From Aegilops tauschii subsp. strangulata (taxonomy: Eukaryota; Streptophyta; Magnoliopsida; Poales; Poaceae): a DNA stretch of 64,000 nt. Location: contig NC_053040.3 in the NCBI RefSeq assembly GCF_002575655.3, positions 461,452,780 to 461,516,779 on the forward strand, written 5' to 3'. The translations under genes and the position numbers were made by a program. The notes beneath the pieces are model-generated. The model ran no database searches. It was not told the DNA's origin and saw nothing but the letters and a program-made list of their open reading frames with translations. This document shows positions 22,195 to 32,320 of the stretch, in pieces (positions within the stretch are counted from its first letter, which is position 1; every line of letters begins with the position of its first letter).

Positions 22195-22680
22195 ATTACA
22201 AAAACACTCTCTCCAAAAACACATTTGAAAAAATGTTGAACAAGAATTTGAAAAATGTTGAACAAGTATTTAAAAATGTTGAATAGGTATTTGAAAAAAA
22301 TGTTGAACATGTATTTGAAAAAATGTTGAATAAGTACTGAAAATGTTGAAAAGGTATATGAAAAGTGTTGAACAAGTATTTAAAAATGTTGAACGAGTAT
22401 TGAAAATTTTGAACAAATATTTGAAAAATGTAGAACAAGTATTTGAAAAGATGTTGATCATGTGTAAAAAAGTGTTGAAAAACTATTTGGAAAATGCAGA
22501 ACAAGTATTTGAAATATGCAGAACAAGTATTTGAAAATATGTTGAACAAAGTATTTGAAAAAAATGTTGAACAAGTATTGGAAAAAAATGTTGAACAAGT
22601 ATTCGACAAATGTTGAACATGTATATAAAAGATGTTGAACAAGTATTTAAAAAATGTTGACCATGCATATAAGAATGTAG
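22195..22680. repeat. Degenerate tandem array of GTTGAACAAGTATTTGAAAAA
   Basis: About twenty units of 20-26 bp with the core TGTTGAACAAGTATTTGAAAA follow each other with small indels. It is flanked by A/G-rich and T-rich low-complexity tracts (22130-22190 and 22680-22820), so the open frames across it (Phe/Asn-rich on the minus strand) are artefacts. It probably belongs to a small DNA element nested in the CACTA element, since sequences rich in GATAT and CGATA flank it on both sides. Confidence 0.75.
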
Positions 22681-23513
22681 AATGAAAAAAAAGAAACAAA
22701 AGAAAACCAAAAAGAAACAAAAAATAAAGAAAAAGGAAAATGAAAAATTCGGAGAAGAAAGAAAACGAAAATGAAAAAAGGAGAAGAAAAAAGAAAAAAA
22801 ATAAAAAAATTAGAGAAAACATCTCGTACGCCGATACATGTCCGACCGATATGAACGATATGTGAAAAGGGCTCAATTTACATAAACTGGGTGAGCCCAG
22901 CCCACAAAACGTGCACAAGCCTGCCTGGTCTTTTTCTTGGCCGCCGCCTGCGATGGCGGACGGGTGACTACACGGCTTCTCCATTGCTCTCCGGTAGGAA
23001 ACCTACTCCATCCTTGGATCCTTCAGCGTTTGTCATCTGTGACGGCGCAACCTTCTCCGACAAGCTGCAACTGCAAACCACAAAAGTTTGAGGCAAGTAC
23101 GTGATGGTCGGCGACCCTCGTCTCGCTCCCCGGCGGCGATCCTCGTCTCTCTTCCCAGCGGCAGCCCTCGTCTCCCTCCCCAGCTGCGGACACAGAGTCA
23201 CAGACACACACGAGGTAGTTCAGTTTCTACTACTGTCTACTAGGCACAGACGAAGCAGAGGAAAACAGAGTACTTTCAGTTTTTGAGGGAGAGAGACAGC
23301 CATGCAGTTGATGGACGATTCTTCAAGTGATGGTGGAGAGAATGTGGACAATTTCCTTGACGATGACTAAAATCTACAATGAAGCGACTGGATCAATATT
23401 TACTATTATGATTTATGCCCACACGCACTTATTGAATATGTTTGAACTATTTACTCGTGATGCACTTGAACTGGATATGGAATTTATTTGTTTCATCCTA
23501 TGCTTTTTTCTTA

Positions 23514-23951
23514 GAGGGTGCTTGGATCCAAGGGACTTATTTTAGTCGGACTAAAAATAGTCTCTTTAAGAGGCTAAAGTTTCAAGCACCCCTGACTAAA
23601 GAGGGGCTAAAACTAGTCTTGAGACTAAAAAAATTTAGTCAGGGGTACCCCTACTAAAATATGGATTAGTCCTCTCTCTCCTCATTTAACTCCTCTTCTT
23701 TAACACGGGCGAGTTCTGGATTGGAGGGTTTGGAGGATTTATTCAGGGGTACCCCTACTAAAATATGGATTGCTAGCCTCATCCATGCTTTGATCCAAAT
23801 AGGAAAGAGACTAAAATCCGTCCAGAACTCTCCTCATTTAACTCCTCTTCTTTAACTCCTCTTTCCTATTTGGATCAAAGCATGGATGAGGCTAGCAAGT
23901 TTTAGTCCCACTACTTTTAGTCATGGGACTAAAACGTATCCAAGCACTCTC
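23514..23951. mobile_element. Tourist-like (PIF/Harbinger) MITE, 438 bp
   Basis: The ends GAGGGTGCTTGGAT.. and ..ATCCAAGCACTCTC (inverted: GAGAGTGCTTGGAT) differ by one base. TTA stands on both sides (23511-23513 and 23952-23954). Inside lie 'GGACTAAAA' / 'TTTTAGTC' repeats, a perfect 40-bp inverted repeat (23770-23809 with 23859-23898), and two direct duplications: AGGGGTACCCCTACTAAAAT near 23640 and 23742, and CTCATTTAACTCCTCTTCTT near 23682 and 23833. Non-coding. Confidence 0.8.
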
Positions 23952-24529
23952 TTACTGTTTTGGTTATGCTGCTGATATGAAGTTACAGTTACATGCCTGA
24001 GAACCGATTTTTCGTATATGTGGATTCGGCATGCATGATGTGTGTTCATTTTTATCTCCATGGTTTATTCCATATTCTATTAAAGATGCATGGCAACTAT
24101 AACACTATTGATAGAAAATTATAGACCAATTTTAATTTCCGATATTACTACATATCGTTCGATATATCACCTGATATCCGATATCCAATATGTCAAAGGC
24201 AATCTGATACGAACCCGATATCGACAATTTTGGACCTTGTTACAGCCTTAAAAACATTGCATCGATCTACTATGCTCAAAATATAAACCGACTTCCAACC
24301 GGAGATATCTATTGAGCCTTCGCAAGTTGCAATCAAATGAATAACCAAATAAGTATACCATACTCACAAAATTTATTCAGAGTTTAGCAAACCATATGAT
24401 TCAGCCTTTTTAAATCAACTTGATGACGCAGACCACTAAAGGACAAGAGACACTACTCATCGGTGACTGAATTCTTGATTGGGCCAGTTACCAGATATTT
24501 ACATGAGGCCCCACTACGTTCACCAACAT

Positions 24530-24625
24530 TTGCATAGCCCATTGGGCTAAACCATCTGCAACACTGAGGACGAGCGTTCAAATCCCTGCGCAGGTGAAAC
24601 CCTCGACATTTTTTTGGTTAATGCG
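24530..24625 (+). mobile_element. Possible tRNA-derived SINE fragment
   Basis: TAGCCCATTGGGC at 24535 resembles an A box and GTTCAAATCCC at 24576-24586 matches the B-box consensus closely; spacing is about 40 nt. A T7 run at 24610 could be a pol III terminator. No complete tRNA fold is evident. Tentative. Confidence 0.3.
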
Positions 24626-25139
24626 CAGTGGCCAGCCCCACTTGTCATCGCCCCTGGAGGTCATTGTGGATGCCACCCGTGCCAGTCAGCCCCAGCGAGG
24701 CCACAGGCCCGCAGGTCAGCGGATGCAGCTATAGAAGTCCTCGGTCAGATTCAGCTCAAGATCTGGATCTGGCAATTTTCACACCAGGGCCCCTCTATTT
24801 TCGGTTTCCATCTGACAAGTCCCTGTTTTGGCAGAAAACACCCTAGTTTTAAAATGGCAACAAGTTGGCCATTTCAAATCCAAATTTAACAAATTAAATA
24901 TATATTCCTATCAAGAAAGTGTGTTCTATCCATTTATAAATTTTTCCATTGTATTGGTTAATTGAAATTGGTGCAATTAAAATATATTTTAATTACTCCT
25001 TAAAGTTTGCACAAATCATAACTTAATATCTATAAATTCCAATAATATATTTTTCCACTTTTTTACTTGTAACTAATGCAAGGTCACATTGATGTTGTAA
25101 TATATTTCCGAATATTACCATAAATAGTTATTCTGTTGA

Positions 25140-25614
25140 GATACCTAGTCTCTATTACAACAAAACGGATGCTTCGTGCAACGGAATTTGTTTGTCGCAA
25201 TATCGCTACCATATTGCAACACCGATGCAGTTTGTTGCAATAGTTAGCCACTTGTTTGCAACAATATTTGTAACTAATGCAACATCGCGCCGATGTTGCA
25301 AAATCTTTCTGAATATTGCCACGATTAGTTTTTCTGTTGAAATACCTAGTCACTATTACAACAAAATGACTGCCCTCGCGCAACAGAATTTGTCTGTCGC
25401 AATACTGCTACCATGTTGCTATGATGATACAGTTTGTTGCAATATGAGGCCTGTATTGCAACAAAGTTAGTATTTATCACGACGAAGCTAAGTTATGGCA
25501 ATATGTGTGGCCTATTACCACAACCGGAGAATTTGTGGTAATATTGCGTTTTATTGCAACAAAACGAAGTTGTAGCAATAAATTTCGTTGCAATAGACCG
25601 GAATCCTTCTAGTG
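25140..25614. repeat. Right subterminal repeat zone of the CACTA element
   Basis: Repeated TATTGCAACAA / TTGTTGCAATA blocks in both orientations end at the inverted CACTAGAAGG terminus. They match the left zone. Confidence 0.8.
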
Positions 25615-26381
25615 GATGAGCCGCCCACTAGTTGGTGTTGATACCATCGATTCCCAGCCAATCTTTGATCATCCTCCAACACCACATAGTGTACCGACAA
25701 CTGTAGAAGAGGTGAGTGGCGGACTCGATCTCCCTCTTACATAACAAGCAGAGACCGCAGTTTTGCATCCCACACCGCTCTAGATGATCAGCCATCCACA
25801 CCCTATTTTGGATGGCTAGACACGCAAAGAATTTGACCTTGGAGGGTGCCCAGACTTTCCAAATGACCTTGTTCATGGGCATGAGGATAGCACCTAGGAA
25901 TTGCGCCTTATAAGCTAATTTGGTTGAGTATTCCCCATTAGGGGAGAGCTTTCAAACGATGGTATCCTAGACGTCTTCGGAGATGTTTATATGAGGGAGT
26001 AGAGACCATAGTCGATGAATTGAGGCACATGATTCCAGGTCAGCTCACCATGCATGTCAATGGCCTTGATCCATGCATCATCACGCAAGGCCGCACTAAC
26101 CTTCCAATTTTTGTGACTCGAGATCTTGTATATGAGGGGTGCAACATCAATTGGCTTCTTGCCGATGAGCCACGGGGCGTCCCAAAACGGCGTCCTCTCC
26201 ATGTTACCAAATGTGATGTGGTTAGAGCATAAAAAAGTTCCATGTCTTCTTTGTCTCACGGGTTTCCCGAACCAACCCAAATCTTTGTTGGATCATTCCA
26301 CTCATACCATGGCCAGCGTAACGGGAGAGATCTGGCGAATTTGTCAAGATGTAGGACACCTAACCCTCCAAGACGAGTAGG
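25615..26381 (-). mobile_element. LINE segment c: ORF2 RT C-terminal region and zf-RVT
   Basis: The minus strand encodes HLDKFARSL and LRWPWYEW (from 26373), then TPFWDAPWLIGKKP, then KVWAPSKVKFFACLAIQNR and CGLCLLC, ending WLGIDGINTN. The block with CxxC..HLF..C is the zf-RVT domain downstream of plant LINE reverse transcriptases. At least one stop (TAG after NTN) and a frameshift are present. The left edge abuts the CACTA element and the right edge the LTR element at 26382, whose GTAGG duplication is 26377-26381. Confidence 0.88.
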
Positions 26382-27029
26382 TGTCGTGGAATTGTCACGG
26401 CAGACGTCCTAGGGTGAGGGCTTAGTCGTGAGGCCAGCACATCTATGTAGTAGCTTGAGAGGGGTTGAGCGGAATCGAGAGATGCAGGGCGGATCAACGC
26501 ACAAGACAAGGGTTTAGACAGCTTCGGGCCCCGGGAAACATCATCCGGTAATAACCCTACATGCTGTTAGAGGCTAGATCTCATTATGCTCATGAGGGAG
26601 TCGCCGTAAACCGGCTCTCCTCTAATTGTGTCTAGCCCTAGAGATTATTGATTGTTGCCTGTCCCTCTTTGGGGAGCCCTGCCCCTCCTTATATATGTTG
26701 AAGGGGCGGGTTACATGTGGAGTCCTATTAGGATTAGGACTAGTCTATCTTTAATACAAACCGGATACAAGTCCAGGTCTTAACTCCTTGTAAGGTAAAT
26801 ATTCCTCATGCCTTTCCTCTTAAATCGGCCCACCATAGTATGAACCGGCCTTCATGAACCGCCCGTTGGGCCACCGGGTCTTGTCGCTCCTCTGACCCGC
26901 CTGCCGGATTACCAATGAATCGTAAACCGCCAGGTCCAAACGGGTCGCCAGTGAATCGTTAAGTCTCAGCCGGGTCTCAAGTAAACCGCCAAGTCCGGCC
27001 GGTTTATGTCGCGGGGTATATCCCCGACA
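26382..27029 (-). repeat. 3' LTR of LTR element A
   Basis: 648 bp, TG..CA ends. Lacks the 17-bp GGTTATACTTCCGGCCG duplication seen near the end of the other LTR. Confidence 0.92.
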
Positions 27030-27044
27030 TTAGTCCCCAGTTTA
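27030..27044 (-). other. Polypurine tract of element A
   Basis: TTAAACTGGGGACTAA on the minus strand directly precedes the 3' LTR. The sister element has AAACTGGGGGCTAA at 49123-49137. Confidence 0.7.
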
Positions 27045-27498
27045 ATTTGGATTTATCCATGTTAAACTGATCCTGTAAAACAAACACAAGAACAAATTTG
27101 ACAGATTATGCTCCGGGTTAAGAATTCTTGTAAACCGGCATCTGATCATCCTTAAGTCCTTGTCATTTCCTCCTTCTAGAAAATCCGGGTCAACAAGCCA
27201 GCTTCATACTCAATTTGCTGACATTGGTTTCTCACAGAGAAATATTGTGAAGAATAATCCACTTGAGTCGGCTTCCAAAGCGCCGGTTTTAGAATATGAG
27301 TCTTGAAATACTTATCTAATATTAAGCCGGTTTGAAGATGTAAAACTTGCCGGTTTATGCATACCAAAATTTCCGGTTTATAAATATTGATGGCACCGGG
27401 TCATAATTGTTATCGACACCGGGTCATGTAATTGATCTTCCTGATTTGCTCAAAACTGATAAACTGAAGACGTTCCTCCTTTATATGGATAATACCTG

Positions 27499-28180
27499 TA
27501 GCCCCCAAGTCTTAAGAGGAGAACATAGTGATAACTTAAGACTTGCTCCAATAAGTGTTTTCAACCTTGAAGAAATCCGGTTTGTTCATCTCAATCATAT
27601 AAACTGAATACTCCATATATGAAGCCCCCAAGTGCCGGGTTGTCATGCTTGCAGCAACCTGGGACTTGTAATTGCTGATAAAAACTTCAATCAGTGTAGC
27701 CCCCAAGGGCCGGGTCATTATACAATAATGAGCAGGGACTTTGTAAATATAATCATGTAGATTTTAGCAGCGGTGTGTGGCCCCCAAGGTCGGGCTTAGT
27801 AAGATAATACTGAACCGGGACTTGATATATACTTCAATGAAAATAACATCTTATAATGTAGCTTCCATCGTAGGGCTTGAACCCACGTCCACAAGGTTAA
27901 GAGCTTTGTGCTTTATCAACTGAGCAGTGGATCCTTCAATATAATGGACGAAAACTTGTGTACCTTAATTGTTGACAGGAGCAATTGGTAGCCCCCAAGG
28001 GCCGGCTCATTATAATGTGATGAGTCGGGTCTTCAATAAGGCTAATAAAAAATGACTTTGCATTAGCCCCCAAGTGTCATGGTGCATGCTTGCAGCGACA
28101 TGAGACTTGCATGTAATCTCAATTTGAATAATGTAGCCCCCAAGTGCCGGGTCGTAAGCCTGCAGCGACTCGGGACTATT
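27499..28180 (-). repeat. Array of seven short stem-loops joined to a TAGCCCCCAAG motif
   Basis: Seven times the plus strand shows (G)TAGCCCCCAAG (once TGGCCCCCAAG) followed by a sequence that folds back on itself and ends ACTT. Examples: AAGTCTTAAG at 27507-27516 with CTTAAGACTT at 27535-27544 (perfect); AAGTGCCGGGTTG (27630) with CAACCTGGGACTT (11 of 13); CAAGTGTCATG (28072) with CATGAGACTTG. The arm sequences differ between units but stay complementary. On the element's own strand each unit ends ACTTGGGGGCTA, very like its polypurine tract. The same row recurs at 49476-50090 in element B. Function unknown. Confidence 0.7.
27861..27934 (-). pseudogene. tRNA-Lys(CUU)-like sequence in element A
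   Basis: The minus strand reads GCTCAGTTGATAAAGC (D arm), then CAAAG-CTCTTAA-CCTTG (anticodon arm, anticodon CTT), a variable loop, and GTGGG-TTCAAGC-CCTAC (T arm, B box intact). It matches plant tRNA-Lys(CUU) through all three arms. The acceptor stem is poor and one base is missing between acceptor stem and D arm, so it is a tRNA relic, not a working gene. A and B boxes are good enough that pol III binding cannot be ruled out. It lies on the sense strand of the retroelement, between stem-loops four and five. Confidence 0.75.
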
Positions 28181-29254
28181 CCTTCCATTGTAGAATAAAT
28201 CATATCCTTTGATAAAATAATAGTCATTGCGCTAAAGCGACTTTGAAAACCTCAATAATACCGGTTATTAATAACCATAATAAAATCCAGCCATGTTGGC
28301 TACTCAAGATAATATAATCCGGTATGAAAACCTTATTCATTCAATAACATAATGAAAATTCAGCCAAGTTTGGCTATTTGAATAATATAACCCAATGATT
28401 TATAAGAGCATGATTCCAATGGCGCAATCCAAATATATACTGGCGACTTATAGTCCAGAGCTAGGCCGGTTTAATAAACACCGGATAATTTATCATCATA
28501 CTGGCGACATATAGTCGAAAGCCAGGCCGGTTAATAAACGCCGGTGATTTATAATCATGCTTTATTCAACCTGTTTCTGCATACAACAAGTTTAAAGTGT
28601 CCTGGCGGTTTATCACCGGACGGGTCGTAATGCTCAACATATAACCCGGGTTTATAACCAAGGCTGCACTTCAGAATAATCAAATATGAAATATATCATA
28701 CCTGTGACATTGAATCACATCGTTGGTTTACCAACTTTTTGTAGTAAGGGTGATAACCCCAATCTTGAGTACTGATAACTTCTTCCATAGTGTGCCGGTT
28801 TATGATAAAACCGTGCCGGGTTGTGATAAACACCGGATTAACCATATATAATACTGGCGACTTGTAGTTGAAAGTCAAGCCGGTTTAATGAACACCGGTT
28901 TATCAAAACATTATAAATGTCACCAAAAGAGAAAAAACTTGGCAAACAAAAGCATATGAAAAACTTGTACTCGAGGCTTTTCACGGGCTGCCAGGTCCCA
29001 AATTCGAGGCTTTTCATGGGCTGCCAGGCCACTGAGTTAAATCATTTCACAAATCCTTTTAAGATGGTCCTCCGTCTTTAACCAATAGCCGGTCTATCAT
29101 TGACAAGTTCAGGGTCATATGCGATTGACTTGTCAAGTTGGCGGGTCATACCAGGCTTACCTGGGCGGAGTGACTTACTTAATGAAGGCAGGTTAACCCG
29201 GGGTGCCTATGTTTGAGTTGTTCTTGACAACACTCTTTGGCCCCCATGTAATGG
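28181..29254. other. Element A interior, non-coding
   Basis: AT-rich sequence with many CCGGTTTA / CCGGGTTAT pieces and short duplications, for example ACTGGCGAC(T/A)TATAGTC near 28440 and 28500 and CGAGGCTTTTCA near 28972 and 29002. No domain or splice structure is seen. Confidence 0.6.
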
Positions 29255-29600
29255 CATTGCGCCAGCCAAAAGGTGTAGCTATGGTTTGTACACAATCAAG
29301 CCCCCCAGTGACTTACTGTCGTGGCTTTTGAGCCAGCCAAGTGGTGTAGCTATGGTTTGAATACAACCAAGCCCCCAAGTGACTTTTCTTTCGTGGCCTT
29401 GAGCCAGCCAAGAGGTGTAGCGATGGTTCAAACATGACCAAGCCCCCAAGTGACTTTCTTTCGTGGCCTTGAGCCAGCCAAGAGGTGTAGCGATGGTTCA
29501 AACATGACCAAGCCCCCAAGTGACTTTCTTTCGTGGCCTTGAGCCAGCCAAGAGGTGTAGCTATGGTTCAAACATGACCAAGCCCCCAAGTGATCAATAA
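29255..29600. repeat. 70-bp tandem repeat, about five units, in element A
   Basis: GCCAGCCAAgAGGTGTAG recurs at about 29258, 29332, 29403, 29473 and 29543, giving a 70-bp period, nearly perfect in the last three. Each unit also contains AAGCCCCCAAGTGACTT, again the purine-tract-like motif when read on the minus strand. Element B has only a single degraded form of this region, so the array grew in element A. Confidence 0.85.
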
Positions 29601-29949
29601 TATGATAAGCCAATAAGGCGGAATACCCATGTTTGAACCGCGCATCATGGCAACATGCCCTCTTCGGCAACCTTTAACTTTTTGCAAGAGATAAATTTTT
29701 CTAGAACCGGGATTTTGAACCGGATATTGAGAGCGTCAAAGCTTTATGGGAGACATCTTTCTCTTGAACCGGATTTTAAACCGGAATCTTTATTTTCAGC
29801 CGGGAATTTTCTGACGGCATTTAAACTCTAACTTGCGAGAGATTAATTCTTTCTGAACCAGAAATTCTTAAACCGGATTTGAGAGCTTCAGAGCCTTGTG
29901 GGAGAACAGATTTTCCTTGAACCGGATTGTAAACCGGATATTCGAGAGC

Positions 29950-31141
29950 TGTCAGAGTAAATAGCCACGAGTAGCCTAACCGACTACCCATGGTTATTCA
30001 CAAATTATCAGTCTGATTGAGCCTTCAAGGGTTCGAAGCATTGGGCTGACTTCCCCTGGCTGACTACCGCAGGGGCTGGCTCTCCGAAGGCGACCCGGCC
30101 CCGGTGGCCTTCCTCAAGATGGTTGCGAGATGGCCGACTCCAGGAAGCCGGCGCCAAGAGGACCGACTTCCAAGAGCCAGCCATGAAGCACGCCGACTCC
30201 CCAAAGCCGGCCAAGACCGCACCCACCAAAACTACACCCACATAACGGTGACAAGACGGGGTGTGGCCACAGTGCGGCCCACTACCCCCGAAGCCCGAGG
30301 CAGGCATGGCCACAGGACGCCGTACGGGTCAGCCATCTCCCGTCCGGCTCGGCACTGTAGCCATGCTGGCCTCAATGTCATCCACGACCAACGCCAGCAC
30401 GGCCCACGGGCGGCGGGCCCCTTTAGCCAGAGAGAGGCGCGAAGGCGGCCCGACCTCCCCCAGTCGGCCAGGGGCGTAGCCGGCCCCCAGAAGCCGGCTA
30501 CCCCCTCCCTCGAAGCATGTGCCACATTAAGGAGACAAGACGAGGTAAGGCTACAGTGAGGGCCCTCGAGGCGGCACACTGTAGCCACGCTTACCTCGAC
30601 GAAGCCCTCGTCATCAGGGACGAGGCTACAGTAAGCAGCCACCGACAAGACCCCTAGGCGGTGGGGCCGGCCTGTCGACTAAGAGGCCGGCAGCCGGCGG
30701 GACCCACCAGTCGGCGGGCCCCAACGGCCGGCGGAGAAGCCGGCGAGCGCAGACACTGACGACTGGGACCCGCGCCCAGCCGGATTACAATTGTACCCCC
30801 GGGGGGTAGGCGTATATAAACCCCCCCGGGGCACCCATGCAAAGGGTTGGCTTCTTAGAGTTACACACACACAATATAGAGAGGGAAGTGAGAGCTAGCC
30901 TTGCTCTTCTCCTCCCTTGAACCCAACAGCTCTAGGAGCAATTGTAGCTACTCTTTCTGATCTAGTGATCATGCGGAGACCCCGCAGAGCAGGACTAGGG
31001 GTGTTATCTCCACGGAGAGCCCCGAACCTGGGTAAGATTCGTCGGCGTGCATGTCTTCGCCTCATCCCGTTTCCAGGCACCGGCGACGTCTTACTGGCAC
31101 CCACCATGATAAGCCACCCGTTGGCATATGTCGCACCTACC
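29950..31141 (+). repeat. 5' LTR of the Gypsy element, 3' end missing
   Basis: Matches the right LTR from TGTC to GCACCTACC at 31141. The last eight bases (ending CCCGACA), the primer-binding site and the start of gag are absent; sequence jumps to CGTTGGCATACGTCCCGC. ACCCGTTGGCATA occurs twice, at 31116 and 31138, across the joint, which suggests a deletion by short homology. Because of the loss, this copy could not be primed for reverse transcription now. Confidence 0.85.
30813..30820 (+). promoter_or_regulatory. TATA box in the Gypsy 5' LTR
   Basis: TATATAAA set in a G-rich/C-rich hairpin (GGGGGGTAGG..CCCCCCCGGGG). Conserved in the right LTR at 42631-42638. Confidence 0.7.
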
Positions 31142-32320
31142 CGTTGGCATACGTCCCGCTCGCCGACTGCGAGCGGCGCCCGCCAGAGGAAAGACAAGGA
31201 GCCGGCTGCTAGCCGCAGCCGGACTCGTATCAACATCGAGCGCGACGCGGAAGGCTGCCCTCGAGCGGTGGAGTGCCAAGGAAATCCGCCTCCTCCCCCG
31301 CCTCGAAGGGAGAGACATCTTACCCCGCCGCCCGTCACGCACCCGACTCTTGGTGACCGACTAGGCCGCCGAGAAGGAGTCGGCGAGAACGACGCCCGCC
31401 ACCGGATCGACCGCCTTGCTCGATCCCTGGCGTTAGAAGAAGAAGATGATGTCAGCCCGCCATGCTTTGGCCCCCGCATCCGCGACGAGCCCTTCCCCAA
31501 AGGGTTCTCGCTCCCCAGAGACACGCCCAAGTACAACGGCTCTGTGAAGCCGGAAGATTGGCTCATCGACTACTCCACTGCTGTCAGCATAGCCAACGGC
31601 AATCGGCGCGTGGCCTTGAAGTACGCCCCCCTCATGTTGCAAGGCACGGCGCGCACCTGGCTCAACAGCCTCAAGCCCTACAGCATCAACAGCTGGCTGG
31701 ACTTCACGGAAGTCTTCGTCGCAACTTCACCAGCATGTACAAGCGGCCTCCCAAGCCTCGCCAGCTCTCCCTGTGCGTCCAAGGACCCAATGAGTCGACC
31801 CACGACTACCTCACGAGGTGGGCCGAGCTCCGCAACTCCTGCGAGGGGGTGCACGAGGTTCAGGCCATCGAGTACTTCACCGCCGGGTGCCGAGAGGGCA
31901 CCCTCCTCAAGCACTGACTCCTCTGCGACGAGCCGGCTACCCTCGATGAACTGCTGATCATCGCGGACAAGTACGCCATGGCCGACTCCTCGATGAAGAT
32001 CGAGCTTCGAGTAGACGCCTCTGGGAAGGTGATTGCTCCGGCTCCCAAGACGCCGGCTAGCGAGTCCAATCGGCGCCCCTATCAGAACGATCACAAGCGC
32101 AAGGCCCCCATGCCACCTTCCACCAGTCGGCAGGTGGCCACAGTGAAGATGAGCAGCCCGCTCCAAAGAAGAAGGGTGGCAGGCCGGCTTTCTCTTACGA
32201 GCAGACTCTCGACGCCCCCTGCAAGTTCCACAGCGGCGCGAAGCCGTCCAACCACACGACCCAAAAATGCCACTGGCTCACGCGAATCTCCAAGGGCGAA
32301 GGGCTGGTGCCGCCTCCGCC
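31142..32320 (+). pseudogene. Gypsy gag, frameshifted
   Basis: A basic N-terminal region leads to the retrotransposon Gag core: KYNGSVKPEDWLIDY, MLQGTARTWLNSL, WAELRNSCEGV. After a Lys/Pro-rich part comes a zinc-knuckle-like CKFH..H....CHW. Breaks: a one-base loss near 31722 (after FTEVF), a TGA at 31915, and a second one-base loss near 32143. Each loss moves the frame by -1 so that the chain arrives in the pol frame. The original start codon has been removed with the LTR/gag junction. It formed the capsid-like particle in the active ancestor. Confidence 0.85.

Larger units (their letters stand above)
15240..25614. mobile_element. CACTA transposon, 10.4 kb, inserted in a LINE
   Basis: The ends are CACTACAAGGATCCGG (15240) and, inverted, CACTAGAAGGATTCCGG (25614), flanked by GAT on both sides (15237-15239 and 25615-25617). 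Subterminal zones at both ends are full of TTGCAAC / GTGGCAATA / TATTGCCACA motifs in both orientations. The interior carries a decayed minus-strand transposase-associated gene (16640-19375), a GTTGAACAAGTATT tandem array, a Harbinger-like MITE and two possible SINEs. No TnpD (Transposase_21) region is seen, so it is probably non-autonomous. Termini, duplication and the restored host frame make this call secure. Confidence 0.93.

Noticed and set aside
22195..22680. CRISPR-like spaced repeats
   Set aside because: Units are degenerate and contiguous without unique spacers, in a eukaryotic genome.
27861..27934. Functional tRNA-Lys gene
   Set aside because: A base is missing between acceptor stem and D arm and the acceptor stem does not pair well. 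The copy at 49774-49847 shares the defect. Kept as a tRNA-like relic.
30104..30559. Open frames inside the Gypsy LTRs (and the copy at 41811-42299)
   Set aside because: They occur in both LTRs, begin and end without regard to LTR features and differ only by LTR divergence. Not genes.
31109..31957. ATG at 31109 as the authentic gag start
   Set aside because: It lies within LTR sequence (the same ATG is in the right LTR at 42925) and is fused to gag only through the deletion at about 31141.
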